Positions 7,031-14,582 of a stretch of DNA of 15,378 nucleotides are shown here, one piece after another. This stretch comes from DATGQT01 sp033720695 (GTDB taxonomy: Bacteria > Bacteroidota > Rhodothermia > Rhodothermales > Rubricoccaceae): positions 1-15,378 of the forward strand of contig JAWWCA010000073.1 in assembly GCA_033720695.1 (NCBI GenBank). Direction: 5' to 3'. Position 1 is the stretch's first letter; each line of letters opens with the position of its first letter. A program made the position numbers and the translations under genes. The notes below the pieces were generated by a model. It did not search any database and had not been told where the DNA came from. It was given only the letters and a program-made list of their open reading frames with translations.

Positions 7031-8335
7031 TCACTTCCGTTTGAACGTGAGGGTGAGCGGGACCCCCTCAAAGCCGAAGGCGCCGCGCAGCCGGTTCTCC
7101 AGGTAACGGCGGTAGCTCTCCTTTATGCCCTGGGGGTGGTTGCAGAAGAACGCGAAGACGGGCGGGCGCTCGCGCACCTGCGCGGCGTACTTGATCCGGA
7201 CGTAGGCGCCCCGGTAGCTCGGCGGGTGCTGCGCCTGCACCGCCGCCTGCACGGCCTCGTTGAGCTTCGCCGTCGGGACCCGCTTGGCGCGCTCGTCGAA
7301 GACCCGGAGCGCGGCGTCGAGCACCTTCGTGGCGCGCTGGCCGGTGAGCGCCGAGACGAACACGAAGGGGACGTAGTCGAGCATCCCGAGCCGCTCGCGC
7401 ACGGCCGCCTCGACGTCCCGCGCCGTGTTCGTCTCCTTCTCGACGAGGTCCCACTTGTTCACGGCGATGACGAGCCCCTTCTTCATGCCCTCGGCCTCGC
7501 GGAGCACGCGGGCGTCCTGCGTCTCGAGCCCCTGCTCGGCGTCGAGGAGGAGGACGGCGACGTCGCAGTGCTGGATGGCGCGCTCGGTGCGGAGGACGGA
7601 GTAGAACTCGACGTTCTCGCGCACGCGCGCCTTCTTCCGCAGCCCGGCCGTGTCCACGAGCACGATCTCGCGGCCGTCGTGGACCATCCGGGCGTCGACG
7701 GCGTCGCGCGTCGTCCCGGCCACCTCGGTGACGATGCTCCGGGTCTCGCCGAGGAGCCGGTTCGCGAGCGACGACTTCCCCACGTTGGGCCGGCCGATGA
7801 ACGCGATGCGCGGGGCCTCGTCCTCGTCGTCCTCCGGGGCCGCCTCGGGGAGCGCGGCGACGACGGCGTCGAGGAGGTCGCCGGAGCCGGAGCCGCTCGT
7901 GGCGCTGACGGGGTAGACCTCGCCGAGCCCGAGGCGGTAGAACTCGGCCGCCTCCAGCCGCCGCTCCGGGTTGTCGGCCTTGTTGGCGACGACGAGCACG
8001 GGCTGCTCCGCCTTCCGCAGCCGCCCGGCGATCTCCTCGTCGAGGTCGGTGATCCCCGTCGTCACGTCGCCGACGAAGAGGATGACGTCGGCCTCGTCGA
8101 GGGTGAGGTGGACCTGCTCGCGGATGGCGGCCTCGAAGCGCTCCTCGCTGCGCGGCACCAGGCCGCCGGTGTCCACGAGGTCGAACACGCGGCCGGTCCA
8201 CTCGGCCTCGCCGTAGAGGCGGTCGCGCGTCACGCCGGGCGCGTCGTGCGTGATGGCCTCGCGCGCCTCGGTGAAGCGGTTGAACAGCGTGCTCTTGCCG
8301 ACGTTGGGCCGGCCGACGATGGCGACGAGGGGCAC
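7031..8335 (-). CDS. der: Ribosome-assembly GTPase Der (EngA)
   Basis: A 434-residue double GTPase needed for maturation of the 50S subunit. The first G domain has GRPNVGKST (8-16), switch Thr36, DTGG (55-58) and NKAD (118-121). An acidic linker (about 165-175, EDDEDEAP) follows. The second G domain has GRPNVGKSS (181-189), DTAG (228-231) and NKWD (293-296). The C-terminal KH-like domain (about 355-434) ends VPLTLTFKRK, as in the family. All nucleotide-binding motifs are intact. The start is GTG 8333-8335, directly before PLVAIVGRPNVGKS; the frame stays open far upstream, but only through sequence antisense to msrA. The gene heads the minus-strand run and is divergent from msrA across about 235 bp. 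Confidence 0.97.
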   Translation of the reverse strand: MPLVAIVGRPNVGKSTLFNRFTEAREAITHDAPGVTRDRLYGEAEWTGRVFDLVDTGGLVPRSEERFEAAIREQVHLTLDEADVILFVGDVTTGITDLDEEIAGRLRKAEQPVLVVANKADNPERRLEAAEFYRLGLGEVYPVSATSGSGSGDLLDAVVAALPEAAPEDDEDEAPRIAFIGRPNVGKSSLANRLLGETRSIVTEVAGTTRDAVDARMVHDGREIVLVDTAGLRKKARVRENVEFYSVLRTERAIQHCDVAVLLLDAEQGLETQDARVLREAEGMKKGLVIAVNKWDLVEKETNTARDVEAAVRERLGMLDYVPFVFVSALTGQRATKVLDAALRVFDERAKRVPTAKLNEAVQAAVQAQHPPSYRGAYVRIKYAAQVRERPPVFAFFCNHPQGIKESYRRYLENRLRGAFGFEGVPLTLTFKRK

Positions 8336-8401
8336 GGGAGAGGCGAGGGGAGAGAGCGGTGGCGGAGGACGGGGCCGCGGCCCCTGTACGCCGGAGCGCC
8401 C

Positions 8402-8437
8402 GGGAAGATCGTTTCCCAGTGCCGGAATCCCGCGGGA
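8402..8437. promoter_or_regulatory. GGGAA/TTCCC inverted-repeat cluster in the der-msrA divergent region
   Basis: The 237-bp gap between the divergent starts of der and msrA contains GGGAA-N6-TTCCC (8402-8417), followed by GGAA at 8424 and the palindrome TCCCGCGGGA (8428-8437). Such spaced half-sites could form an operator serving one or both genes. No convincing -10/-35 pair stands out on either strand, and in GC-rich DNA short palindromes are common. Confidence 0.2.
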
Positions 8438-8572
8438 AGAGCGGGTGAACCGGCAACGCCCCACGCCCGCGGCGGTTGGAGGACGTGACGCTTTCGTGAC
8501 CGCCGGACGGCCGTCGGGCGGCAACATCGGCCCCCCGCTCCCGTTGTCCTCACGCGCTCTGCCCCACCGTCC

Positions 8573-9280
8573 ATGCCCCGCCTCCTGCTCCTCCTCCCGC
8601 TCCTCCTCGTCCTCGCCTGCGCGGCCGACCCCCACGCGACGGCGCAGACCGACGAGGCGGCCGGCGCCCCGCCCCCGATGGAAGACCCCGAGGCCGTAGC
8701 CGCACGCGACGCGCGCATTGCGGCCGTGGCCAACCCCGACACGGCGCTCTTCGCGGCCGGGTGCTTCTGGTGCGCCGAGACGGCCTACGAGGGCCGCGAC
8801 GGCATCCTCGCCGTCGTCTCCGGCTTCGCGGGCGGCACCGTCCCCAACCCCACCTACGCGCAGGTGACGCGCGGCGGCACCGGGCACTACGAGGTGGTCC
8901 AGGTCATCTACGACGCCGACGTGGTCTCCTACGACCGCCTCCTCGAGATCTTCTGGCGCAACATCGACCCGTTCCAGGACGACGGCCAGTTCTGCGACCG
9001 CGGGCCCTCCTACCGCTCCGCCATCTTCGCCCTCGACGCCGAGCAGCGACGCCTCGCCGAGGGCTCGAAGGCGGAGGTCGAGGCGCGCTTCGAGCCGGCC
9101 GTCGTGACCGAGATCCTGGGCGCGGCGCCGTTCTACCCGGCCGAGGCCTACCACCAGGACTTCTGGCTCAAGGACCCCGACCGCTACACCTCCTACCGCG
9201 CCGGCTGCGGCCGCGACGCCCGCCTCGAAGCCATCTGGGGCGACGAGGCCGGGGAAGACCCCGCCATCGGCACGTACTGA
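8573..9280 (+). CDS. msrA: Secreted lipoprotein peptide-methionine (S)-S-oxide reductase
   Basis: A 235-residue MsrA with an added lipoprotein signal. It reduces the S-epimer of methionine sulfoxide in proteins. Residues 1-16 (MPRLLLLLPLLLVLAC) form a signal peptide with lipid-attachment Cys16, then a low-complexity tether to about 55. The MsrA core carries GCFWC (63-67; catalytic Cys64, with Cys67 also present), GFAGG (84-88), GTGHYEVVQVIYD (102-114), FCDRGPSYRSAIF (140-152) and the YHQDFW segment (193-198). Further cysteines at 141 and 212 could resolve the catalytic sulfenate. The start is ATG 8573-8575, at the head of the signal peptide. The enzyme should therefore act outside the cytoplasm. 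It is followed on the same strand by lipoprotein MsrB, with a repeat element in between. Confidence 0.96.
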   Translation: MPRLLLLLPLLLVLACAADPHATAQTDEAAGAPPPMEDPEAVAARDARIAAVANPDTALFAAGCFWCAETAYEGRDGILAVVSGFAGGTVPNPTYAQVTRGGTGHYEVVQVIYDADVVSYDRLLEIFWRNIDPFQDDGQFCDRGPSYRSAIFALDAEQRRLAEGSKAEVEARFEPAVVTEILGAAPFYPAEAYHQDFWLKDPDRYTSYRAGCGRDARLEAIWGDEAGEDPAIGTY

Positions 9281-9298
9281 GCGCCCCCACTCCCTGCT

Positions 9299-9420
9299 TG
9301 TCATCCTGAGCGGAGTGAGCGCAGCGAACGAAGTCGAAGGATCTCCGCCCGACCTGACGGTGGCCCCATCGGACTACGGAGCCGCTTGCAGCTAGATCCA
9401 CCGCTCCGCTCAGGATGACA
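9299..9420. repeat. 122-bp inverted-terminal-repeat element (MITE/REP-like)
   Basis: The element starts TGTCATCCTGAGCGGAG (9299-9315) and ends with its exact reverse complement (9404-9420), a perfect 17-bp terminal repeat. An inner pair GGATCT (9339-9344) and AGATCC (9394-9399) lies inside. It has no coding capacity. The wording (CATCCTGAGCG... GAAGTCGAAGGATCT) matches a dispersed intergenic repeat that I recall from several phyla. It fills most of the msrA-msrB gap. No obvious target duplication flanks it. Confidence 0.85.
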
Positions 9421-9465
9421 GGTGAACCGAAGCAAGCTCCTTTCTGAAGCGAACCCTCGACCGAC

Positions 9466-10038
<573 letters not shown>

Positions 10039-10065
10039 ACGGTCCTCCGTTCTTATGTGGCGCAT

Positions 10066-10102
10066 ACGCCCCGGCCTTCCGCATGGCAGGCTGGGGCGTT
10101 CT
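10066..10102 (+). terminator. Probable terminator after msrB
   Basis: A 12-bp stem (ACGCCCCGGCCT, 10066-10077, and AGGCTGGGGCGT, 10088-10099, with one G-T wobble) encloses a 10-nt loop, 27 nt past the msrB stop. The trailing tract TTCTACT is short and interrupted, so termination may be partial. It lies between convergent genes. The rest of the gap up to the SRA-HNH stop (10100-10203) shows a small CTGCG-N6-CGCAG hairpin (10104-10119) and no gene that I can support. Confidence 0.55.
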
Positions 10103-10203
10103 ACTGCGGAATCACGCAGCTTGAGCGGCCTCGTAGAGCACGCGGTGATAGCGGATGGGCTCGCTCCACAGTCGATCCACGCTGACGCCGGCTCTCCACA
10201 GCC

Positions 10204-10887
10204 TTACTCGATTCGAGATCCCTTGCCCAAGTTGTGTCTTGCGCAAAGGATCTGAACGTTCTCTGTTGTCGCGGAGGCACCGCCTCTTGAATAGGGGATC
10301 ACGTGGTCGAAGTGGAGTTCGTCCTGTGCACCACATACCGCACAGCGGCCACGGTCCCGCTTCCAGACCTCCCGCTTCACCGAGGAAGGGATCATCCGTC
10401 GGCGTGGCGGCGGACGTTTCGCCGCCGTCGGGGCTTCCTCGGCAACGGCCACGAGCTTGAACTTGAACACGGCGCGCCCGCCGGACTCCTCCTGCCACGA
10501 GTCCACAAGATGGAAGAGTCCGTTGTAAGACCAGATTCCAGAATGCAACTTTTCGTAAACGCGAACTCGCTCGGGCTCTCGTGCTCCGGCTTTGTATTCG
10601 GATGCGGCGACGTGGAATCGACCGTTCTGCGTGAGCGTGCCCGTCGGGTACACAGCAGGTTGGTCCACCGTCTTGGGATCGGGCCTACCCCGACCACGCC
10701 GCGCATCGTGGCCCTCGTAGATCAGGACGGTCCCACCGTCCTCAAACCGGTCGTTGTAAGGGGCATTCGGCCTCACCGAGGTCAGGATGACGGAGTGGTC
10801 CCCGCCGATCCCGAAGTTCATGCCCTGCTGAAGGCTCTTGCCCTCGCGCTGGCACATCTCGAAATACGAGAGGATCTCGTTGTCCAC
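10204..10887 (-). CDS. SRA (YDG)-like domain plus HNH nuclease; predicted modified-DNA-dependent endonuclease
   Basis: A 227-residue two-domain protein. Residues about 28-148 resemble the SRA/YDG fold that flips out 5-methyl- or hydroxymethylcytosine: HSVILTSVRPNAPYNDRFED, TVLIYEGHD, then the repeat-like LTQNGRF, VRVYEKLHSGIWSYNGLFHL and the terminal strand AVFKFKLVAV. After a Pro/Arg linker, residues 165-227 form an HNH nuclease: MIPSSVKREVWKRD, C182xxC185, D194H195, N210, and C215-x2-H218N219. The architecture matches SRA-HNH type IV-like restriction enzymes, so the inferred role is cutting modified foreign DNA. The start is GTG 10885-10887, five nt after the ecsC stop with GAGG nearby, implying an operon; family-like sequence begins right there (DNEILSYFEMCQREG). 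The gene is visibly richer in A/T than its neighbours, suggesting acquisition. Confidence 0.85.
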   Translation of the reverse strand: MDNEILSYFEMCQREGKSLQQGMNFGIGGDHSVILTSVRPNAPYNDRFEDGGTVLIYEGHDARRGRGRPDPKTVDQPAVYPTGTLTQNGRFHVAASEYKAGAREPERVRVYEKLHSGIWSYNGLFHLVDSWQEESGGRAVFKFKLVAVAEEAPTAAKRPPPRRRMIPSSVKREVWKRDRGRCAVCGAQDELHFDHVIPYSRGGASATTENVQILCARHNLGKGSRIE

Positions 10888-10892
10888 GACCC

Positions 10893-11714
10893 TCAGACGC
10901 GCTCTTTGCGTTCGAGGTAGAGCGCGCGGAAGAGCATCAGCGCCGTCTCGGCCGTCTGGTCCGTGAACCAGTAGTTCACGCCCGCCCCCACGGCGGCCCC
11001 GGCCACGGGGATCATCTGCGCCAGCTTCCGCGCGGCGAGGCTCTTCGCGATCTCGCGCGGCACGTGGCCCACCTGCTCGCGGAACGTCCCCTGCGCCGGG
11101 CGCCCCTTGTAGCCCGAGCCGTGCGCGAACGCCGCCCCGGCCACGCTGAGCTCCCGCAGCGCGTCGCTCTTGGCCTCGCGGCTCCCGCTCGCGGCCACGT
11201 TGAAGATGGCGAGGACGAGCGGCTTGAACTCCGGCCCCCGCATCGGGAAGCCGTAGGCGGCGCCGATCTGCTGGATCAGCCGGAAGTTGACCGTGAACAG
11301 CACGGGCACGTCGGCCGCCACGAAGAGGGCGCCGCCGAGGCCGGCCCCGCCGCCGGAGAGCGCCGCCATCAGGGCGTTCTGGGAGACGAGCGAGCGGGCG
11401 AGCCGGTCGAGTTCCTCCAGCGGACGGTCGCGGAGGTCCTCGACCCTCTCGACCTCGATCCCTTTTTCGCGGGCCCTCGCGAGGAGGTCGTCGGCGTCGT
11501 AGGTCCACTCGGAGGCGTCGTTGAGCGTGCCGAGGGCGGCGTTGAGCGCCTCGCCGAGGGCGTCCACCAGGCTCTCGGGCACGAACCGGTCCATGGCCCA
11601 GTCGAACGGGCGCATGGCGAGGTCGAGGGCCTGGGTGAAGAGGGAGTCGGCGGCGCCGCGCTCCCAGCGCTCGATCTCGCGCTGGGCTTGGCGCTCGTAG
11701 TCGGTGAGCCGCAT
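10893..11714 (-). CDS. EcsC-family protein
   Basis: A 273-residue protein resembling the EcsC family, named after the third gene of the Bacillus ecs ABC-transporter locus; its biochemical role is unknown. Features seen: a charged helical N-terminus (MRLTDYERQAQREIERWERG), a middle helical region, a Gly/Ala-rich hydrophobic segment (117-142, GGGAGLGGALFVAADVPVLF), the family-like FRLIQQIGAAYGFP (144-157), and a second hydrophobic stretch near the C-terminus (232-250, AQMIPVAGAAVGAGVNYWF). It is probably membrane-associated. The frame opens 22 codons further upstream to 11780, but ATG 11712-11714 begins the EcsC-like sequence and follows a Pro/Arg-rich stretch. No ecsA or ecsB ABC-transporter gene is nearby. 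The SRA-HNH gene starts 5 nt after its stop, so the two are likely co-transcribed. Confidence 0.82.
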   Translation of the reverse strand: MRLTDYERQAQREIERWERGAADSLFTQALDLAMRPFDWAMDRFVPESLVDALGEALNAALGTLNDASEWTYDADDLLARAREKGIEVERVEDLRDRPLEELDRLARSLVSQNALMAALSGGGAGLGGALFVAADVPVLFTVNFRLIQQIGAAYGFPMRGPEFKPLVLAIFNVAASGSREAKSDALRELSVAGAAFAHGSGYKGRPAQGTFREQVGHVPREIAKSLAARKLAQMIPVAGAAVGAGVNYWFTDQTAETALMLFRALYLERKERV

Positions 11715-11826
11715 CGGGGGTCCGGGGTCCGTGAGAGCTTCGCGCCGGGCGCTCCGGGCGCGGCGGAAGACTACGGACAAACGGGCGGACGGTGTTGCGC
11801 CGCCGTCACGCCAGGGGCGACCCGGC

Positions 11827-13341
11827 CTACTCGCCGGCCGACTCTGTGCTGACCTCGTACTTCTTCAGGAGCCGGTACATCGTGGCCCGGCCGATGCCGA
11901 GCTCGACGGCGGCGCGGTCCACGTTCCCCTCGCACACCCGGTAGGCCTGCTCGACGGCCCGCCGCTTGAGCTCCTCCAGCGGGACGATCTCGTCCCCGTG
12001 GAACGGCCCGGCCGGGGCCTCGGCGTCGCCCGGGGCCTCCGCCACCACCAGCGCCGGCTCCCCGGCGGCAGCGGCCTGCCCGTCGCCCGCGGGGGCAGGC
12101 GCGGCGGCCTTGTGCGTGCGCTCGGTCCACGGCGCCACGGCGTTGAGGCCGTCGAGGAGGAGGTCCGCCACCTCGATGGCCTCGCCGTCGGAGATGAGGA
12201 TGGCGCGCTCGACAGCGTTCTTGAGCTCGCGGACGTTGCCGGGCCAGGCGTGGCCGAGGATGGCGCGCGTGGCCTCGGGGCTGAACCGCTTGGCCTTGAA
12301 CTCGGGGTGCTCCTGCCCGTAGCGCTTGAGGAAGTCGTGGGCGAGGAGGAGGACGTCCTGCCCGCGCTCGCGCAGCGGCGGGAGCTGGACCGGGAACTGG
12401 AACAGCCGGTAGTAGAGGTCCTCTCGGAACGTCCCGTCGGCCACCATCTGGAGGATGTCCTTGTTGGTGGCCGAGATCACGCGGCACTGGAACCGGATGG
12501 TCTCGTTGCCGCCGACGCGGGTGATCTCGCGGTTCTGGAGCGCGCGGAGGAGCTTGGCCTGGAGCCCGAGGTCGAGCTCGCCCACCTCGTCGAGGAAGAT
12601 GGTCCCGCCGTCGGCCTGCTCGAACTTCCCGATGTGGCGGCTGTGGGCGCCGGTGAACGAGCCCTTCTCGTGGCCGAAGAACTCGCTCTCCATGAGCTCC
12701 TTGGGGATCGCGGCGCAGTTGACGACGACGAACGGGCCCGGCCCATCGGCGGCGCCGCGGCCGGGCGCATGGGTGTTGAAATGGATGGCGCGGGCCACGA
12801 GCTCCTTGCCCGTCCCGCTCTCGCCCTGGATGGCGACGGTCAGGTTGCCGCGCAGCGTCTTCTGGATGAGGCGGTAGACCCCCTCCATCGCGGGGCTGTC
12901 GCCGACGATCTCGTCGAGCCCGTACTTCTCGGCCACCTCGCCGCGGAGGGCCTCGACCTCGCGCGCCAGCTTGATCCGCTCGCGGTAGCGCTTGACGACG
13001 GCGTCGAGCTTGATGAGGTCGTCCTGCCCCTTCGTGATGTAGTCGTCGGCGCCGCCGCGCATGCACTCGACGGCGACGTCGACGGTGCCCTGCGCCGAGA
13101 TCATGACGACGGGGAGGTCCGGGTGGAGGAGGCGGAGGCGGCGGAGGGTCTCCATCCCCCCGATCCCGGGCATCATGATGTCGAGGAAGACGAGGTCCGG
13201 GACCTGGGCGTCGAGCTCGTCCAGGAGCGCTTCGCCGGTGTGGAAGACGCGGACCTCGTGGGCCTTGTCCTTGTCGAGGCGGTAGGAGAGGAGCCGGGCG
13301 TAATGCTTGTCGTCGTCGACAACGAAGAACCGATAGGTCAT
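11827..13341 (-). CDS. Sigma-54-dependent response regulator (NtrC family)
   Basis: A 504-residue three-domain activator. The receiver domain (1-120) has acidic residues 9-11, phospho-acceptor Asp54 (LVFLDIMMPG), Ser82 and Lys104. The AAA+ domain (about 142-380) has Walker A GESGTGKE (173-180), the sigma-54 contact loop as GSFTGA (227-232, a variant of GAFTGA), Walker B TIFLDEVGEL (247-256) and WPGNVREL (366-373). A long Ala/Pro-rich linker (about 404-450) precedes a Fis-type helix-turn-helix (456-495, NVDRAAVELGIGRATMYRLL). The start is ATG 13339-13341, just before YRFFVVDDD; the upstream 18 codons of open frame are not receiver-like. No histidine kinase gene is adjacent, so it is an orphan regulator. 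Phosphorylation should drive ATP-dependent opening of sigma-54 promoters; targets are unknown. Confidence 0.96.
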   Translation of the reverse strand: MTYRFFVVDDDKHYARLLSYRLDKDKAHEVRVFHTGEALLDELDAQVPDLVFLDIMMPGIGGMETLRRLRLLHPDLPVVMISAQGTVDVAVECMRGGADDYITKGQDDLIKLDAVVKRYRERIKLAREVEALRGEVAEKYGLDEIVGDSPAMEGVYRLIQKTLRGNLTVAIQGESGTGKELVARAIHFNTHAPGRGAADGPGPFVVVNCAAIPKELMESEFFGHEKGSFTGAHSRHIGKFEQADGGTIFLDEVGELDLGLQAKLLRALQNREITRVGGNETIRFQCRVISATNKDILQMVADGTFREDLYYRLFQFPVQLPPLRERGQDVLLLAHDFLKRYGQEHPEFKAKRFSPEATRAILGHAWPGNVRELKNAVERAILISDGEAIEVADLLLDGLNAVAPWTERTHKAAAPAPAGDGQAAAAGEPALVVAEAPGDAEAPAGPFHGDEIVPLEELKRRAVEQAYRVCEGNVDRAAVELGIGRATMYRLLKKYEVSTESAGE

Positions 13342-13465
13342 GGGGGCGGAGCGGTCGGGGTGCAGGAAACGCGTTCGGTCCCCGCCCCGCTGCACACATC
13401 ACACCCCGCCCCCATCCGCCCCCCTTAGCCGCTCGCTCTGCGCCCCCCTCGTTCCGCCGCCTCCC

Positions 13466-13480
13466 GCTATATCTCGTTTT
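13466..13480 (-). promoter_or_regulatory. AT-rich segment, possible promoter of the response regulator gene
   Basis: The gap between uppP and the response regulator (13342-13583) is GC-rich except for a short A/T island that reads AAAACGAGATATAGC on the minus strand, with a TATA-like core about 125 nt upstream of the regulator start. I could not find a matching upstream hexamer, so this is only a candidate. The gap also holds a GGCAGG/CCTGCC hairpin (13534-13559) just past the uppP stop. It lacks a T-tract. Confidence 0.2.
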
Positions 13481-13583
13481 GAGACGGAGGCCGAGAGGAC
13501 GCGAGACGCACACGCGTTTCGGATCCCGTGCCGGGCAGGTAGAGGCGGACGCCCCTGCCGATGCGCCCCGCCGGGAGCGCCCG

Positions 13584-14474
13584 CTACCCGATGAACACCA
13601 GGCCCAGGATGCCGACGGCGAAGCAGTAGAACGCGAAGTACTGCAGCGACCGCCGCTGCACCAGGATCACGACCGCCCGGATGGCGACGATGCCGGAGAC
13701 GTAGGCCACGAGCGTCCCGAGCCCGAGCGCGACGAGGCTCCCGGACACCCCCGTCTCGGCGAGGTCCAGCACCTTCAGCAGCGTCGCGCCGAGCACGACG
13801 GGGAGCAGCATGAGGAACGAGAAGTCGGCCGCCTCCTTGCGGTCCACGTTGAGGTAGATGGCCGTGCAGATCGTCGAGCCCGAGCGCGAGATGCCGGGGA
13901 TGAGCGCGGCCGCCTGCGCCACCCCCACGAGGACCGACTTGAGCGGCGAGAGCACGCCGTCGGGCGAGGGGCGGAGGCGGGTGAGGAGCAGGAGCGCGCC
14001 CGTCACGAGGAGCATCCCACACACCAGGCGGGGGTCGGCGAAGGCCGCCTCCAGCGGCTCCTCGAACAAGACGTAGGCCACCCCCGTCGGCACCATCGTG
14101 ACGAGGATGTAGAGGATGAGGCGGAGCGACGGCACGGCTCCCCCGCCCGGCTGCGGCTCTTGCTCCGGCTGCGGCTCAGGCTCCAGGGCGTCGCCGCGGG
14201 CGCGCTCGATGGGGCCGGGGCGGACGGCCTCGCGCCAGGCCGCCGGCCGCGCCCGCGCCCCGGCGCCGTCGCGGAGGATGCGGACGATGCGCGACCAGTA
14301 GACCGTCAGGATCGAGAGCGTCGTGCCGAAGTGGACGAACACCTCGAAGGTGATGTCAGGCTCGTCGATGCCGAGGAGGTACTGGCCGAGGACGAGGTGG
14401 CCGGAGGACGAGATCGGGAGGAACTCGGCGAGGCCCTGGACCAGGCCGAGGACGGCGGCTTCCCACCAGGTCAT
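13584..14474 (-). CDS. uppP: Undecaprenyl-diphosphatase
   Basis: A 296-residue polytopic membrane enzyme that converts undecaprenyl diphosphate to the monophosphate carrier lipid used for peptidoglycan and other envelope polymers. The two family signatures are intact: QGLAEFLPISSSGH (13-26) with Glu17 and the serine-rich loop, and PGISRSGST (193-201) with Arg197. Hydrophobic helices cover most of the rest, ending in LQYFAFYCFAVGILGLVF. Between helix 2/3 and the next helix, residues about 72-115 are a polar Arg/Pro then Glu/Pro/Gln-rich loop (ALEPEPQPEQEPQPGGG) longer than in E. coli UppP. The start is ATG 14472-14474, at the usual N-terminus. The gene follows the NFACT-family gene by about 108 nt on the same strand. 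It may contribute to bacitracin tolerance, as in other bacteria. Confidence 0.96.
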   Translation of the reverse strand: MTWWEAAVLGLVQGLAEFLPISSSGHLVLGQYLLGIDEPDITFEVFVHFGTTLSILTVYWSRIVRILRDGAGARARPAAWREAVRPGPIERARGDALEPEPQPEQEPQPGGGAVPSLRLILYILVTMVPTGVAYVLFEEPLEAAFADPRLVCGMLLVTGALLLLTRLRPSPDGVLSPLKSVLVGVAQAAALIPGISRSGSTICTAIYLNVDRKEAADFSFLMLLPVVLGATLLKVLDLAETGVSGSLVALGLGTLVAYVSGIVAIRAVVILVQRRSLQYFAFYCFAVGILGLVFIG

Positions 14475-14501
14475 GGATCGGGAGGGGAGGAGAGAGGGGA
14501 C

Positions 14502-14519
14502 CCGGGGAGACCTCCCCGG
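14502..14519 (-). terminator. Hairpin between the NFACT-family gene and uppP (possible terminator)
   Basis: A perfect 7-bp stem (CCGGGGA, 14502-14508, and TCCCCGG, 14513-14519) with a 4-nt loop lies about 65 nt past the NFACT-family stop and about 27 nt before the uppP start. On the minus strand the following sequence is C/T-rich without a run of T, so termination by itself would be weak. It may instead be a leader structure of uppP. Confidence 0.25.
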
Positions 14520-14582
14520 CGCGGCGCCAAGCTACGGCCGCACCCGCTCGCGCTTTCTCTCATTCTCCGGCAGGCCCTCTCG

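Noticed and set aside
5574..7071. Upstream extension of the ferredoxin frame back to ATG 7069-7071, giving a 740-residue fusion
   Set aside because: The extension runs in another phase through the lipoprotein gene and is an Arg/Pro-rich nonsense translation. Only the C-terminal 216 residues are real, though this is what makes the nuoI start problem visible.
8336..9304. Extension of the der frame upstream to 9304
   Set aside because: It is antisense to msrA and the Der family starts at PLVAIVGRPN; GTG 8333-8335 is the natural start.
9299..9420. The repeat as a CRISPR unit or an insertion sequence
   Set aside because: There is only one copy with inverted rather than direct repeats, no spacers, and no transposase coding capacity in 122 bp.
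10112..10203. Short minus-strand frame ending SVDRLWSEPIRYHRVLYEAAQAA, possible gene remnant
   Set aside because: The tail looks protein-like, but the frame overlaps the SRA-HNH gene in another phase, has no start of its own past it and no recognisable family. It is too short to support a pseudogene call.
10888..11508. Extension of the SRA-HNH frame upstream to 11508
   Set aside because: It overlaps ecsC in another frame and has a shadow-like Arg/Gly/Pro composition; SRA-like sequence begins just after GTG 10885-10887.
11704..13428. 574-residue plus-strand frame opposite the response regulator
   Set aside because: It is the reverse-strand shadow of a clear NtrC-type protein, with Val/Leu/Asp/Glu-rich low complexity and no motif.
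13534..13559. GGCAGG/CCTGCC hairpin after uppP as a terminator
   Set aside because: There is no T-tract on either side and the stem is only 6 bp with a partly paired loop, so I mention it only within the neighbouring entry.
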